From Cercospora beticola (Eukaryota > Ascomycota > Dothideomycetes > Mycosphaerellales > Mycosphaerellaceae), in assembly GCF_033473495.1 (NCBI RefSeq), contig NC_088938.1, positions 1 to 64,000 on the forward strand: DNA of 64,000 nt. The letters run 5' to 3'. The position numbers and the translations under genes are program-made. Positions 10,918 through 21,629 of the stretch are shown here, piece after piece. The notes under the pieces are model-generated. The model had not been told where the DNA came from. It saw nothing but the letters and a program-made list of their open reading frames with translations, and made no database searches. Every line of letters begins with the position of its first letter. Positions within the stretch are counted from its first letter, which is position 1.

Positions 10918-12899
10918 ATGCCACATTCCAGCTTTCTTGACTCGGACAATATGTCCTTCCAGCAGGCACAAGATCTGCCAACCAAGGTTCGAGCCGCTTA
11001 TGAAGTCAGCTCACGCTTGATAGCTTCCCTTATCAATGAAGGCTTCCTGAAAGCGTCACCGTGCAAATGTCCTATATTGGAATTATCGCATGGTGCCTCC
11101 GGAATTCGCGTGTACGGTATCGCTGGCCATGAACAACAAGAGCTTTGGGTGGGAACATCAAGATCACATGGTTCAGGTGCCAGACTCTGGTACCCCGCCG
11201 ACTTCGTGTTCCCCGTCTGGATTCGCGATGAATCTTCGGGATGGTGCAAGGCACATCATCCTCGACAAATCGCGATCAGGGCCCGTGAGATGTCTTTGTT
11301 AGGTGCTGCAGAGATAGAAGGAGATTGGGAGGTGATTGTGAAACAGCTTGACTCTGCATTCAGCGACATGGGTATGTTCGCCCTGCGTACTCGTCATGAG
11401 GCGGAACTTGCGCTGACATCTGTTTACCAGTGACATGGTTACAATGGGGCGAGAGCAGACTCATTCCAACCATCGAATCGCCGACAATCGCATGGGAGCA
11501 AGCAGTGGTCGTTGGCCACCCCGTCAATCCGGTGCGTGTGGGATTAAGAGTCCAGATCCGTGGCTCGACGCTTACTTCACGACTGGACTACAGATAGGCC
11601 GTTCGATATTGGCGCACCACGGTGCCGAGTACTTGGAACCTTCGGAAGCAACAAGCCTCCTTCACCCGGGCATCTCACTGATAGCCATCGATCGCTCCAA
11701 GACTAAAATCACTGGACCTCTATGCTCTATCCTCAACAAGCTATTGTGTGAACTACAGCTGCCTCCGACTCAACAAAACGAGCTCACCATTCCGTGCCTC
11801 AGCAGACAGCTACCTGCCATTCAAGGCTTCTTCCCGACAGCCCGCGTGCTTCGAAGCGACGCATTCTTCGCGTCAGCACAAACCTCACTTCGCACAGTCC
11901 AGATGCCGGATCATTTCGGTTTGGACTACCACATCAAATTTGCCCTTTCCTACACCATTGGATCCAATCTGCGGACTATCACCCCTCATACGGTGGGGAT
12001 GAGCCAGGAACTATCGAATGTCATTGCAGACGCTGTAGCAGACGACACATGGATCTGTCAAGAGGTCGCCGGAGTGACAGGATCACAGAAGGATGCCAAG
12101 GCTGCGCGTCATTTGTCCTGTATGCTCCGCCAGAATCTCGAGCCACGCGCAAAAGCTCTCGGTCAAACTCTCATTGTCGTATCCGCATTACGTCAGGTCC
12201 CAGCTCACCAGTCCGAATGTATCGCAGCCCTGGTGTTCGATCTGAAAACGCCAGACTCGAAGCTCGCCTGGTTCAAACAATTCTCTTCCAAACTCCTCCA
12301 TGCAGTCCTCATTCCAGCCTTGCGATCCGGCATTGGCCTTGAAGCTCACGGTCAAAACAGCCTCATTCGTGTTGACATCGCAACCCGCGCCATCGTTGGA
12401 TTTTGCTTTCGCGACTTCGGCAGCTGCAAAATTCACATGCCTACGTTGAACCGCCGTGGTCACTATCTGGACACCATGAAGCCTGGGTGCTGGATACCTG
12501 CTGACAGAGAAGAAGAAGCTTGGGACCAGCTGCAGCATACCGTGTTCAATGAGCAGCTGCAGTCAATGATCGGCCAACTTAAGCTAGATCCAACCACCGC
12601 ATGGACGTTAGTACGGGATCAGCTCGACGACTTCTTCGCATCAAATATGGAATTCGAGGCAGCTTCTCGAATGCATGCCTACTTTACGCGTCCGATGGTG
12701 TCGTATAAGGCTCTCCTGCGCCTGGGATTCAACCTCAATGCTACTGAGGTAAGTCTTTCACTCGTGCGTATCCTCGTGAAGGGCTAACACGTGTATGCTC
12801 TGTGTCTAGGATATTTTTGTAGAAGTGCCAAATGCTCTACACTTCGAGGTGGTAAACTGTACTGGACTAGATGCTGCGAGGAAAATCCAGTTAGAGTGA
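10918..12899 (+). CDS. IucA/IucC-family NRPS-independent siderophore synthetase
   Basis: Four exons (10918-11371, 11431-11531, 11594-12748, 12810-12899; introns 59, 62 and 61 bp) give 599 residues, the normal size for NIS synthetases. These enzymes condense a carboxylic acid such as citrate with an amine or alcohol using ATP. The joins restore family landmarks: WEQAVVVGHPVNP at residues about 170-185, KFALSYTIGSNLRTITP, then the catalytic stretch GIGLEAHGQNSLIRVDIAT followed by FCFRDFGSCKIHMPTL. The C-terminal FhuF-like part ends with IFVEVPNALHF. The usual HPxHP motif reads HPVNP, with Asn for the second His. The start was set at MPHSSF; MSFQQ at 10951 is an alternative. Ferric reductase and MFS neighbours support a siderophore role. 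Fungal NIS enzymes are known from Mucoromycota (rhizoferrin synthetase); ascomycete siderophores are mostly NRPS-made. Confidence 0.88.
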
Positions 12900-14179
12900 G
12901 AGCAGGTGTAGCTCCGCCCTGAAGTCCCAACAACTCAATCAGACTTTTCACTTGACTTGCGACATGATGCCTTTGCTCAAGCTCAACCGTGACTCAGTGG
13001 ATGTAGGCGATCGCATCATCTCCGATTGAGCGTTCCAAGTCGTAATGTGGACTTCTTCATCTGGTCATCGCCGTCGGTTTTGGTTGAGAAGATCGCGGCG
13101 AGTCTGTCACAGCATGGACGCGTATCGGCATTTTGGGAATTGTCGACAGCTGGGGCTGCTGGTCCCAACTGAGGATCGAGGGCGGCATAATCTCCAGCCA
13201 GATTTCGTGAGAGGTAATGCGCTATTACTAGCAAAGTGCTCGCCGGTTAGCCAGCGGCAAAGAACGATGAAGGGAAGCCGGATCATGATTTCGCCGGCTC
13301 TGGCGCCACTCTCTGCATGGCAACGGCCGAACTTCACCGACTTCACGTCTCCCTCCTCCTCCTCCTTATGCAGCACGCTTCTCAGGCAACGGACAGAGAC
13401 GTGGTCATCACCACGTGGCCATTCTTGCAGACCGACGGCTCTGCGCAGCTCGAAGCTTGGAGCTGGGATGCCATGGGCGAATCAAAGCATGGCACTGGGA
13501 GGCCGCCCGCCACGTCACCGCGTGACACCGGCAGGGCAAATGCCGCAAGTGAGGGCGCTTCTCATCATTGACTGCGTTGGTAGGCTTAGCAGTCTCGCAA
13601 CAAACTCAAAACTACCTGCAACCGATCCTGCCTGGGCGCGTTGACGAATCATGGGTCGATTATATCTCCGCCCAAGACGTTCACGCTACCTGCGTCCGGC
13701 ATTTGTGGTTGCCTGCAACGATGACCGAGGGGCCCCTCCTGGCCGTCCACTTCGTTGACACTGCACAGCCCTTGAAAAAGCTTCGGAATCTGCTCCGATG
13801 AGCTGCCTGGATGGCGGCATACGACGTGGTAGTCTTCAAAAGCCGGCAGCTGCCTCTTCGATCTGCATTGTGATCCATCCGACAATGCTTACTGCGACAC
13901 AGGGCACTGGGGCACTGCTGGCCTCGGCACTCGGCCACGCCTTCCAGTCCAATGGTACGCCGTTTCGCGCTGGGCTCATGCGTACAACGGTCCAAGCTAG
14001 GCGGCACCGCCAACCTTCTACCATGCGCCCCCAATCATGATAAGCACTGTGCTGTTCGGCGACCAGAATACAATCTTTCCAAGGCATCGGATCCTTCTTC
14101 AATTTGATGGTGTCTTCTCGACCTCATATTGCTGCGTCGGAATTCCATCTAGAGCAGCGGACGCCCTTGCCGTCTGGGT
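12900..14179. other. No confident gene (1.28 kb)
   Basis: Only short overlapping frames on both strands are present. A plus-strand frame at 13317-13571 begins like a signal peptide and has a VVITTWPF string reminiscent of glycosylasparaginase, but the rest does not follow that family. The region may also hold a short 5' exon of the ankyrin gene that I could not define. Confidence 0.35.
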
Positions 14180-17100
14180 ATGGAGCCGCAACTCTTTCCG
14201 CGAGAGCGTGGCGATGCAGGAGGCGGTATCTACAACTCTCGGTCTCCAGCAGCGCCGCAGACGAAAGACTGCTTGCCATTCACGCATTTATGCGACTTGT
14301 TCAAGACTCTGGTACCACCCGACAGTGTGTTCGCCAGCTTACAGTCGATCGACGGCTCGTGTCAAGCAGAAATGTCGCGACTACGGGCAGTGCTGCCTAG
14401 CGCAGAAGTCCCTGCTACAACCGGTCCTATGGTGACGGCACAATGCAGTACGACCCGCCTTAAGCTACTCACCTATGCGGCTTCCAACAACCTAGCGGGC
14501 ATGGATGACCAACAAGGGCGAGCGTCGGCGAATGTATCAATCTTGCAGTATTTTGAAAGCTTATCAGCGAACCTCTTTCGAGCCTACGAAAACACATACC
14601 TTGGTCCGACGCTGTTCAGCAATGATATTTCGATGCGGCCAATAGCGGAGACCCTCTTCAAAGCGGCGGTAGGGACTGGCGACGTCGGAGTCGTCAGGCA
14701 GATTCTCTCGTCGCCGGAGTGCAGTCTCAAAATCAACGACGTGGTGGTTATCGAGGAAAGCAGTGGTGTTCCTTTTACGGCGTTGGAGTTCGCGGCCCAT
14801 TGTCAGAACCTTGCACTCGTGGAACTACTTGTCGACAACGGAGCTGATCTGGATGGTTATCGCACACGCTTGTGCAGCAATAAAGTGCGCGTCATTGGGG
14901 AGAATGCATCGATGAAAGGACGCTCGATCGCGGCTGAAGCACGGGTTCGCGGCAGTCTGGAATGCGCACTATGTCCAAGACTTCTCAATGACGAAGGGTG
15001 GAGCCCCCCTGGTTACAACCCTGATTTGATCAGTCACCTCATTGAATGTGGTGCCCGGATTCAACCTGTGAAGGATGGCTGGCCGTGCGAATATCTGTTG
15101 CACCAGATGGCTTTACCCGACCATGACAGCACTGTGGATCTTCTGGTCAGCCGGCTCATCAACTCGGCCAACCAGCGCAGCTGGATGGACAGCGGATTCT
15201 TTCATGTTGCTTTCGATAATCTGGAGCAGGCTGTACTGCACCGTCTCATCGATTACATGTGTAGTTGGGCATGCAATTTTGGTCACTGCGATCAGCCTCC
15301 AGGTGGTATGCCACCTCGGTTCCAATTCTGTCCGCCAAAGCTTGCCTGGAGATCTCCGCTCCAGTTTCCTCTTGGATCACAACGGCCTCTCACCACCCGC
15401 ACTAGGCCTCAATTCATTCTGGATATCTGCGCTGCTCGTGGACACCTGGAACTTGTCTGCCGGCTTCTTGACCTTGGTGCAGTCTGCAGCTCAGAGACAC
15501 TCAGCGTAGCAATAGCTGCCAACCAAGTCGAGGTAGCACAATACTTGATGCGCCCCTCATGCGCCAAGTCGTATGGATACTCATCGCTACTGAGTTCGAC
15601 TCCTCTTGCAGAAGCTATCTACCTCCAGAACACGACTCTACTCATGTCCTTTCCATCCCTCGCAGTTGGCGATCTCGATTTCGAGAGCTACCGAGCCATG
15701 GTGAGAGCTGCAGCTGCGATAGGGGATCTCGAAAGAGTGCGCATTCTTCTCGATTCGGAAAAGCCTGTGCACATCAACGCCGCCCAGCGCCAGCAAATTA
15801 CCAATATCGCCTTACTGGAGGCGTGTCACCAGAAACGAACGAGAGTGGTAAGACACCTTCTCGAAGCAAATGCCTGTGCCAGCAACACCCGTGTAACATT
15901 CGACGACAGCACATTCTTCACTCGGAGCGCACTGGGAATGGCGATCCAATCAGAGGATCTTGCATCGATCGGGGCCTTGATCGATCACGGCGCTTCAGAT
16001 GGGTTGGACTTCTACCAGATGACTGCTGTACAATATGCAATTCAAGCTGGGAATTCTTCTTTGACGAAGATGTTGGTTGCAGCTGGCTACAGTTCCAGCG
16101 GAGCTTTTGATGTTGCAGTAGAGGAGGGACATATGCAACTCGCAAGAGAGTTGCTTGGCATGGGTGCTTTGATTGGCTCGCATGCCCTGCGCGGCGCCGT
16201 GATGGCCCAAGATGTGGACTTGGTCGAGCTGATACTCGCGCATAACACGTTTCCTATAGATGTGAAAGCACTCGAGGATGCCGTAACTTTAGGCAACGAA
16301 CGTGTGATCAGTGTCTTGTACAGTCGCGCCGTGAAAGATGACCTACATTACGACCAAGGCCAACGAGTTGAAATACTGGAATCTCTGGTACGGTATGGAA
16401 AATCTGATCTACTGAGGCCTTTTCTGCAACGTGATAATGCCCGGATGTCACCTTCTGGGATCCAACTGGACTGGCTTATCCGTCCGCTACTGGCCGCCAT
16501 CGAATTCAACGGAAGCGCAGCGTTCGAACTCTCTCAGGCAGTGCTAGGAGCGGGCGCTAATCCCAACACTTTGTGTTCGCAGCATGAATTGGAAGCAAGC
16601 ACCAGGAGTCAACGTGACCGCCATGGTCCCTCGAAGGATACAGGTGAACGAATCGTTACTTCGGCCCTATTGGAAGCTATCCGTATTGGCAAGGAGGACA
16701 TCGTCCAATTGTTGATTGACTTTGGAGCGGATGCCAATATGTCTGCATCAAGAGGCTGCCGAAAGACCCCGCTACAGCAGGCTGCCGAATCCGGTTCTTT
16801 GACGCTCGTTGAGATGCTGTTATTGCATGGGGCCGACGTCAACGCGGCTGCAGCAGTGCGACATGGAACTACCGCGCTTCAGCTCGCTGCTAAGCTCGGA
16901 TACATCGGCCTTGCTGAATTACTGATTGAGCGTGGCGCTGATATTTGTGCTCCCGGTGCTGTGATCGGCGGACAGACGGCGTTTGCGTCGGCAGCTGACT
17001 GGGGAAGATTCGACATGATCAAATACCTTGCGTCTCGAGCCGAGATACCTGATGACGAGCTTCGGAATGCACAGAGATTGGCGCAAGCTAATGGGCATGG

Positions 17101-17836
17101 CGCAGTCGTTGAAGGAATCGAGTGCATGATGCTGCAACGACACAATCGGCCTCTCGATATAGGCTACCGTTCGACTGTCCCAAGCATCCACAAGGCAACT
17201 GTGCAGAACGCAAGCCATTTCGGAATGCCTGAAGACATTACGATGTCTAGCGGCAAGCAATCAGAAGCCTTAAGGTTCTTGTGCGCTATATTTCGCCGTG
17301 TACAACAAGAGAAAACGACACAACTCAACCAAAAAACGCCAACTGAAATACCAGGTGGCCCGGCAGTACGACTTTGGGAGGCAGGCTCGAGTGACGTGCA
17401 TCCGGGTTTCGAGTCGCCCAATGTCTGCTACGCCTCCTCAGACTCTCGTCAGGACCCTTCGACATCTTGGACGTCCAACATATCTCCACAGCCCAGAGCT
17501 ATGCCCTCTCACAAAAATATCATCGAGCTGGTTGGATTGAGCTCACAATACGTGTGCATAAAATGTCAAACGCAATTCTGCAATGCATCAGCTCTGAGTC
17601 GGCACAGACGTACGAAGCACACGGCTCCTACATCCAGGCAGGAATTCTCCTGCACACAGTGTGACCGAAGCTTTCGTCGCAAAGATCTGTGCGATCGCCA
17701 TCAAGCGGCACACAGCAAGAATTCCCAAATGTATGCACCTTGTCCACGGTGCAATTGGCCGCATCGAAAGGACTATCTGAAAAAGCATTTACTGATCTGT
17801 CGAGGCAAAGTTGCGGTTCAGGTGGTTGAGGGCTGA
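14180..17836 (+). CDS. Large ankyrin-repeat protein with C-terminal C2H2 zinc fingers
   Basis: One uninterrupted frame of 1218 residues. Ankyrin-like repeats span roughly residues 150-950; clear ones read TALEFAAHCQNLALVELLVDNGAD, KTPLQQAAESGSLTLVEMLL and TALQLAAKLGYIGLAELLIERGAD in part. The C-terminus (about residues 1115-1210) carries two good C2H2 fingers, CIKCQTQF..HRRTKH and CTQCDRSF..HQAAH, and a third Cys/His group CPRCNWPHRKDYLKKHLLIC. Fungal proteins of this layout are common, usually uncharacterised, and sometimes have an N-terminal domain on an earlier exon, so the true start may lie upstream. It sits 268 bp from the tail-to-tail precursor peptide gene; whether it regulates that locus is unknown. 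Confidence 0.75.
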   Translation: MEPQLFPRERGDAGGGIYNSRSPAAPQTKDCLPFTHLCDLFKTLVPPDSVFASLQSIDGSCQAEMSRLRAVLPSAEVPATTGPMVTAQCSTTRLKLLTYAASNNLAGMDDQQGRASANVSILQYFESLSANLFRAYENTYLGPTLFSNDISMRPIAETLFKAAVGTGDVGVVRQILSSPECSLKINDVVVIEESSGVPFTALEFAAHCQNLALVELLVDNGADLDGYRTRLCSNKVRVIGENASMKGRSIAAEARVRGSLECALCPRLLNDEGWSPPGYNPDLISHLIECGARIQPVKDGWPCEYLLHQMALPDHDSTVDLLVSRLINSANQRSWMDSGFFHVAFDNLEQAVLHRLIDYMCSWACNFGHCDQPPGGMPPRFQFCPPKLAWRSPLQFPLGSQRPLTTRTRPQFILDICAARGHLELVCRLLDLGAVCSSETLSVAIAANQVEVAQYLMRPSCAKSYGYSSLLSSTPLAEAIYLQNTTLLMSFPSLAVGDLDFESYRAMVRAAAAIGDLERVRILLDSEKPVHINAAQRQQITNIALLEACHQKRTRVVRHLLEANACASNTRVTFDDSTFFTRSALGMAIQSEDLASIGALIDHGASDGLDFYQMTAVQYAIQAGNSSLTKMLVAAGYSSSGAFDVAVEEGHMQLARELLGMGALIGSHALRGAVMAQDVDLVELILAHNTFPIDVKALEDAVTLGNERVISVLYSRAVKDDLHYDQGQRVEILESLVRYGKSDLLRPFLQRDNARMSPSGIQLDWLIRPLLAAIEFNGSAAFELSQAVLGAGANPNTLCSQHELEASTRSQRDRHGPSKDTGERIVTSALLEAIRIGKEDIVQLLIDFGADANMSASRGCRKTPLQQAAESGSLTLVEMLLLHGADVNAAAAVRHGTTALQLAAKLGYIGLAELLIERGADICAPGAVIGGQTAFASAADWGRFDMIKYLASRAEIPDDELRNAQRLAQANGHGAVVEGIECMMLQRHNRPLDIGYRSTVPSIHKATVQNASHFGMPEDITMSSGKQSEALRFLCAIFRRVQQEKTTQLNQKTPTEIPGGPAVRLWEAGSSDVHPGFESPNVCYASSDSRQDPSTSWTSNISPQPRAMPSHKNIIELVGLSSQYVCIKCQTQFCNASALSRHRRTKHTAPTSRQEFSCTQCDRSFRRKDLCDRHQAAHSKNSQMYAPCPRCNWPHRKDYLKKHLLICRGKVAVQVVEG

Positions 17837-18103
17837 GAGGCGGGAATCTTGGATTCCGAGGACAGCAGGAGGGCACATTTAAAAATTGTTCGCGAATTGC
17901 AAATTGCCATGGACTATCGTCAATTCATTCGATACATGAATTCATAAGTCCTTCCACCATGTCAGGGTCTAAAGCGGAAGACCACGATTCTGCTTCTGCC
18001 TGCATTCTGCCAGATTCAAAGGCCTTCGTTGACGAGAACTCTGGTCGACTCCCTGAGGTCGGATTCTAGTTCGACCGTCCGTCCTCTTGTCAGACGTTGC
18101 CCT

Positions 18104-18430
18104 CTAGTACTGCGCCTCTCTTGGTGGGTTCTCGCTGCGCTTGTACTGCGCCTCTCGTGGAGGATTCTCACTGCGCTTGTATTGAGCCTCCCGGGGCGGG
18201 TTCTCACTGCGCTTGTACTGTGCTTCTCTGGGAGGGTTCTCGCTCCGCTTGTACTGCGCCTCCCGTGGGGGCCTCTCTTGGGCATATCTTGCCGAGTTCT
18301 CGCTCCGCTTGTACTGCGCTTCCCGCGGAGGTCTCTCTTGGGCATATCTTGCTAAGTTCTCGCTACGCTTGTACTGCGCTTCCCGCGGGGGTCTCTCTTG
18401 GGCCCACCGTGGTGAATTCTCGCTACGCTT
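18104..18430 (-). repeat. In-frame 36/60-bp coding repeats of precursor A
   Basis: The repeats are visible in the DNA as recurring gagaaccc...gaggcgcagtacaagcgcag units. Units of 36 bp encode the decamer plus KR; three tandem units of 60 bp carry an extra ARYAQERP-like block. Near-identity of neighbouring units suggests recent unequal exchange. Confidence 0.85.
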
Positions 18431-18656
18431 GTATTGAGCCTCACGAGGAGGATTCTCGCTGCGTGTCTCCAGACCAGCCGGCTCCCTAAGCAGCAAGTCA
18501 CCTGCGATACGTTCATGAGCATCCTGTCGAGTGAGGAATACCGCTGACGTCAAGTCGAAACAATGCTCAGAAGTATTGTATTCAGTACGTACCAGTTGGC
18601 AAGGCTGCGGCAACAGTCGCGAGTGCTGCGAAAGCGATGGTCAAAGGGCTCTTCAT
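18104..18656 (-). CDS. Secreted Kex2-type repeat precursor peptide A (RiPP-like)
   Basis: Two exons (18656-18593 and 18543-18104) with a 49-bp intron (GTACGT donor, CAG acceptor) encode 167 residues. A signal peptide MKSPLTIAFAALATVAAALP leads a short propeptide, then eight consecutive units each beginning SEN and ending EAQY. Seven of the eight are followed by Lys-Arg, the Kex2 site. Units 1 and 5-8 are the decamer SENPPREAQY; units 2-4 are longer, e.g. SENSPRWAQERPPREAQY. The stop follows the last EAQY directly, so every unit would be released whole. This is the layout of Kex2-processed fungal precursors (dikaritin RiPPs, epichloecyclin-type, pheromones). No Trp/Cys pheromone consensus is present. 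A UstYa gene starts 1.77 kb away in divergent orientation, which favours a modified Tyr-containing peptide. The product and activity are unknown. Confidence 0.85.
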
Positions 18657-20423
18657 CTTGGTGGTGGAGAGCTCAACGGACGTTTTTGAATGCCGTGCGA
18701 AGAAAGTGTTCCTGAATCTGATGTGAATGCCTTGGAGCAATCGAAGAGGAGGCCCGCTTCTTATCAGTCTTTCTTGGTTGCAATCGCTGGGATCCCTTCC
18801 CGTCGGCAAGACTAGCGCTGACAAGTGAATGTACTGGAACACAGCAACCTGCCTTTTCGAGCTTGGTATTGGACTAGTCTGTCACATGCACTGCAGACTG
18901 CGGTCAATGGCATAGACTTATGCACACCATCACCAAGGGTTATGGTGCTTGCCACTTCTGAGTCAAGTCGGACGTGGGTCCACACTAGAGCGGTCTCAGA
19001 TGGGCGAAGTCGACTTGGACGGACACTCGATCGTACAGCATCTGCAAGACTCGGACTTGTTGCCGCAATGCAGGAATGTTGGTGAAGAGAGATCACTGGC
19101 CGCCAAACTTGTTCCAGTTTGTCTCGTATCCACTCCTCCTGTTTTGAGATCGGATATGGGCTTCCGTGAACGATTGAATCCGCAGGTGACACCCGCGACT
19201 CCTGTTCCACGCTTGGAAAGGCGTAGCAATTCCTCATGTCCATTAACAATCACGCAAACATGGCTGATAAGACGACACAAGGTGCGATAACGTGGTCTCA
19301 CTTGACTAATCTGGCCATGAGTCAACTACTCCTGATTGTTGAAGCTGCAGCGGACTACGATTCGACGCGTCAAAGTCGCCGCCGCTACAGACATCCTTCA
19401 GCATGCCCGGCCGAAACAGACGTGACGTCGACTGTCAGCTGCTGAGCATTGCTTTGATTGGTGGCTTCCGCTGCCAACAAGTACCGACGCCTACGATTTG
19501 ACTTCAATGCAGCGAGGTGCATTAGCTATGCATGAAGATAGCGGACCCGGGCATCACTAACGCCATTGGCCAGACTCTCCGCTTCGTTGGTATGCCATTG
19601 ATCCCATATTCACTTTGCTTGGCCAATGTGCTTGGCACTCTTATGCATTCGACCGCAATGTACAGATTGCTATTGGAGGTGCAATTGCTTTCTCCGATAC
19701 TTGATTGAACTCGCATTTTTGTTGCACAGTAACTCAACAGACACACAAGGCTCGTGTTATCGATCGTCCGCTTTTCCACGAATTACCCGAGACAGATGTG
19801 AGACAGTCTCCGCAAGCGCTTCACCGACGCTTCGTGATCAGCGAAGTCGCGGCGATAGAACGGACACAGCACGTCGCAGGTGATGAGGGGCGAATCGCGG
19901 GGTATACTGCACTGCCCTCAATCATCATGACTAGGACATATTACGTCTTCAGCATTTGAATGCTATACCCGGATCCATCTCGGCAAATTGCTCCAACTAG
20001 AAGCTTCCAGACTCCAAAAAGAGACATTTTCAATGCAAACTTGACTAAAAGTGCTGCTGTAGTTTTGTGTCTTCGACTGTTGTGCGCATGGACAAGCGTG
20101 TATTGGCCCACGTACGATGTTTCCCAGACCCGTCACCCTATCAGCCGGCGTTCTGGACATTTCCTCCAGAATGTAGGAATGGCCGAAACCGTATCAGTCG
20201 CATGCGAGACCCAAGATTAGGTCGACATGTCTGTCAGATCCCACATGGCCGTCGGCACATGCTTGACCAACACTAATACCTGAACCCTAAACTTGCTAGA
20301 AGACTCAAGCTTAGCTGCATATGCTACGCCTACCAAGTGACGGACCGACTGGGACCGTTCTTGAAGCTGCACCTGATAGCTAACATCGCACTGTAGAGTC
20401 TCTCATAGCTCATTGACCTCTTG
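18657..20423. promoter_or_regulatory. Divergent spacer between precursor A and UstYa A
   Basis: 1.77 kb without a recognisable gene; frames reach 145 codons at most and none shows a domain. It must contain both promoters. Its length matches the 1.80 kb spacer at the second precursor/UstYa pair. Confidence 0.5.
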
Positions 20424-21590
20424 ATGCATATCGCTCATACGATGGCTTATACGTACCACGACACCAGCTCTCAATCGGATTTGGAGTCTGTCCCATTCAT
20501 CTCTGAGGAGAAGACACAACGAAGGCATGGCTCCATCCTAAGCCGAGTTGCATTCGCAGCCAGGAGTGTGAAGAGAGATGTCGTGGTCGCCGTGCTGTCT
20601 GCCCTCTTCACGGCGTTAGTAATACGCAGCTACGAACATTTCTTTGCTATAGAGACTAAATCGTGCGAGGACATGCAATATGGCAGTACGTCTGGCGTGC
20701 GGCATTTCACCTTCAATTGACATACGTTACTGACTTTGCACAGAAGATTCACCCATTGGCACGATCGACCGGTCGTTCCATACAGAGACATTTCCCGCGT
20801 TCGACTACAGCTCAAGTCTTTACACTCAACATCCTTCGGAAGGCGATGTCGACGCAAGATGGGATGCTCTTGGGGTAGATTGTAAGCCACCGCAACAATA
20901 CTGCGCTTTGAGTAACCCGTACTGACAAGTCCGCATAGCTGGCCACTTTCTAGTCCCAGTCTCAGAAGGTGACAAATATGGCTTCGACAAAAGCCGTCAT
21001 GTCATCATGCCAGAAGAAGTAGTCGGACAGGAATCATACATTGTCTCGCTGGATGTGATGCATCATTTACACTGTTTGGTAAGCTCCGCAAAATCCAAAT
21101 CCAGAACCTGATGGTTTCTGACCGCAAACTCCAGGACACACTCAGAATAGCTCTCTGGTACAATCGAGAATGGTACCTCGAAAACACCAACGAGCACGCA
21201 TCTCACGCTGTCCATGTTGCTCACACAAGTCAGTTCCCCCCATTCTACTCCCTCCTTCACACCCCTAACATCATCCCAGACCACTGCCTCGACGCCCTCC
21301 GCGAACGCATAATGTGCCTCTCCGACGTAACATTCATCCCTTCAATCTGGATCGACCGCGAAGGCTGGATCCTTCCCGACTTCGAACGTGAACATAAATG
21401 CCACAATTTTGACGCCGTGAGAGATTGGGCTTACGCGAATCAAATGCCCGAAGCTGTCAGAAACCATACTTATATTCCTGGACCAAATGCGCAACTCACA
21501 ACGCTTCCGGGATTCTACGATGAATATCCAGAGAGGAGGAATAAGGATCATAAGGCGATGAGTGGGGAGGAGGAGCATCATCATGGGTAG
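20424..21590 (+). CDS. UstYa-family (DUF3328) oxidase A
   Basis: Five exons (20424-20685, 20744-20881, 20939-21078, 21135-21228, 21280-21590) give 314 residues. An N-terminal cytosolic tail is followed by one membrane helix (VVVAVLSALFTALVIRSY), then the DUF3328 domain. Both HxxHC motifs are present: HHLHC at 175-179, and HTNHC at 210-214. The second forms only if the pyrimidine-rich 51-bp segment 21229-21279 is removed as an intron; retention keeps the frame but loses the first His. A CLSDVTFIPSIW stretch and a CHNFDAVRDW stretch follow, as in the family. UstYa proteins oxidatively cyclise or modify ribosomal peptides in ustiloxin, asperipin and cyclochlorotine pathways. The start could also be the Met at 20442. 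The likely substrate is precursor A, divergent from it. Confidence 0.88.
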
Positions 21591-21629
21591 AACAGTCTCG
21601 TGAAAGGAAAGTCTTTTCTACCCAGCAAT

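Noticed and set aside
13317..13571. Glycosylasparaginase N-terminus (VVITTWPF after a signal-like stretch)
   Set aside because: Only one short string resembles the family. The following sequence lacks the GSALDAV and GS/T-D regions in any frame.
18104..18656. Alpha-type mating pheromone precursor
   Set aside because: The KR-separated repeats fit, but the units lack the short Trp/Cys/Gly-rich pheromone consensus and a UstYa gene is next to it.
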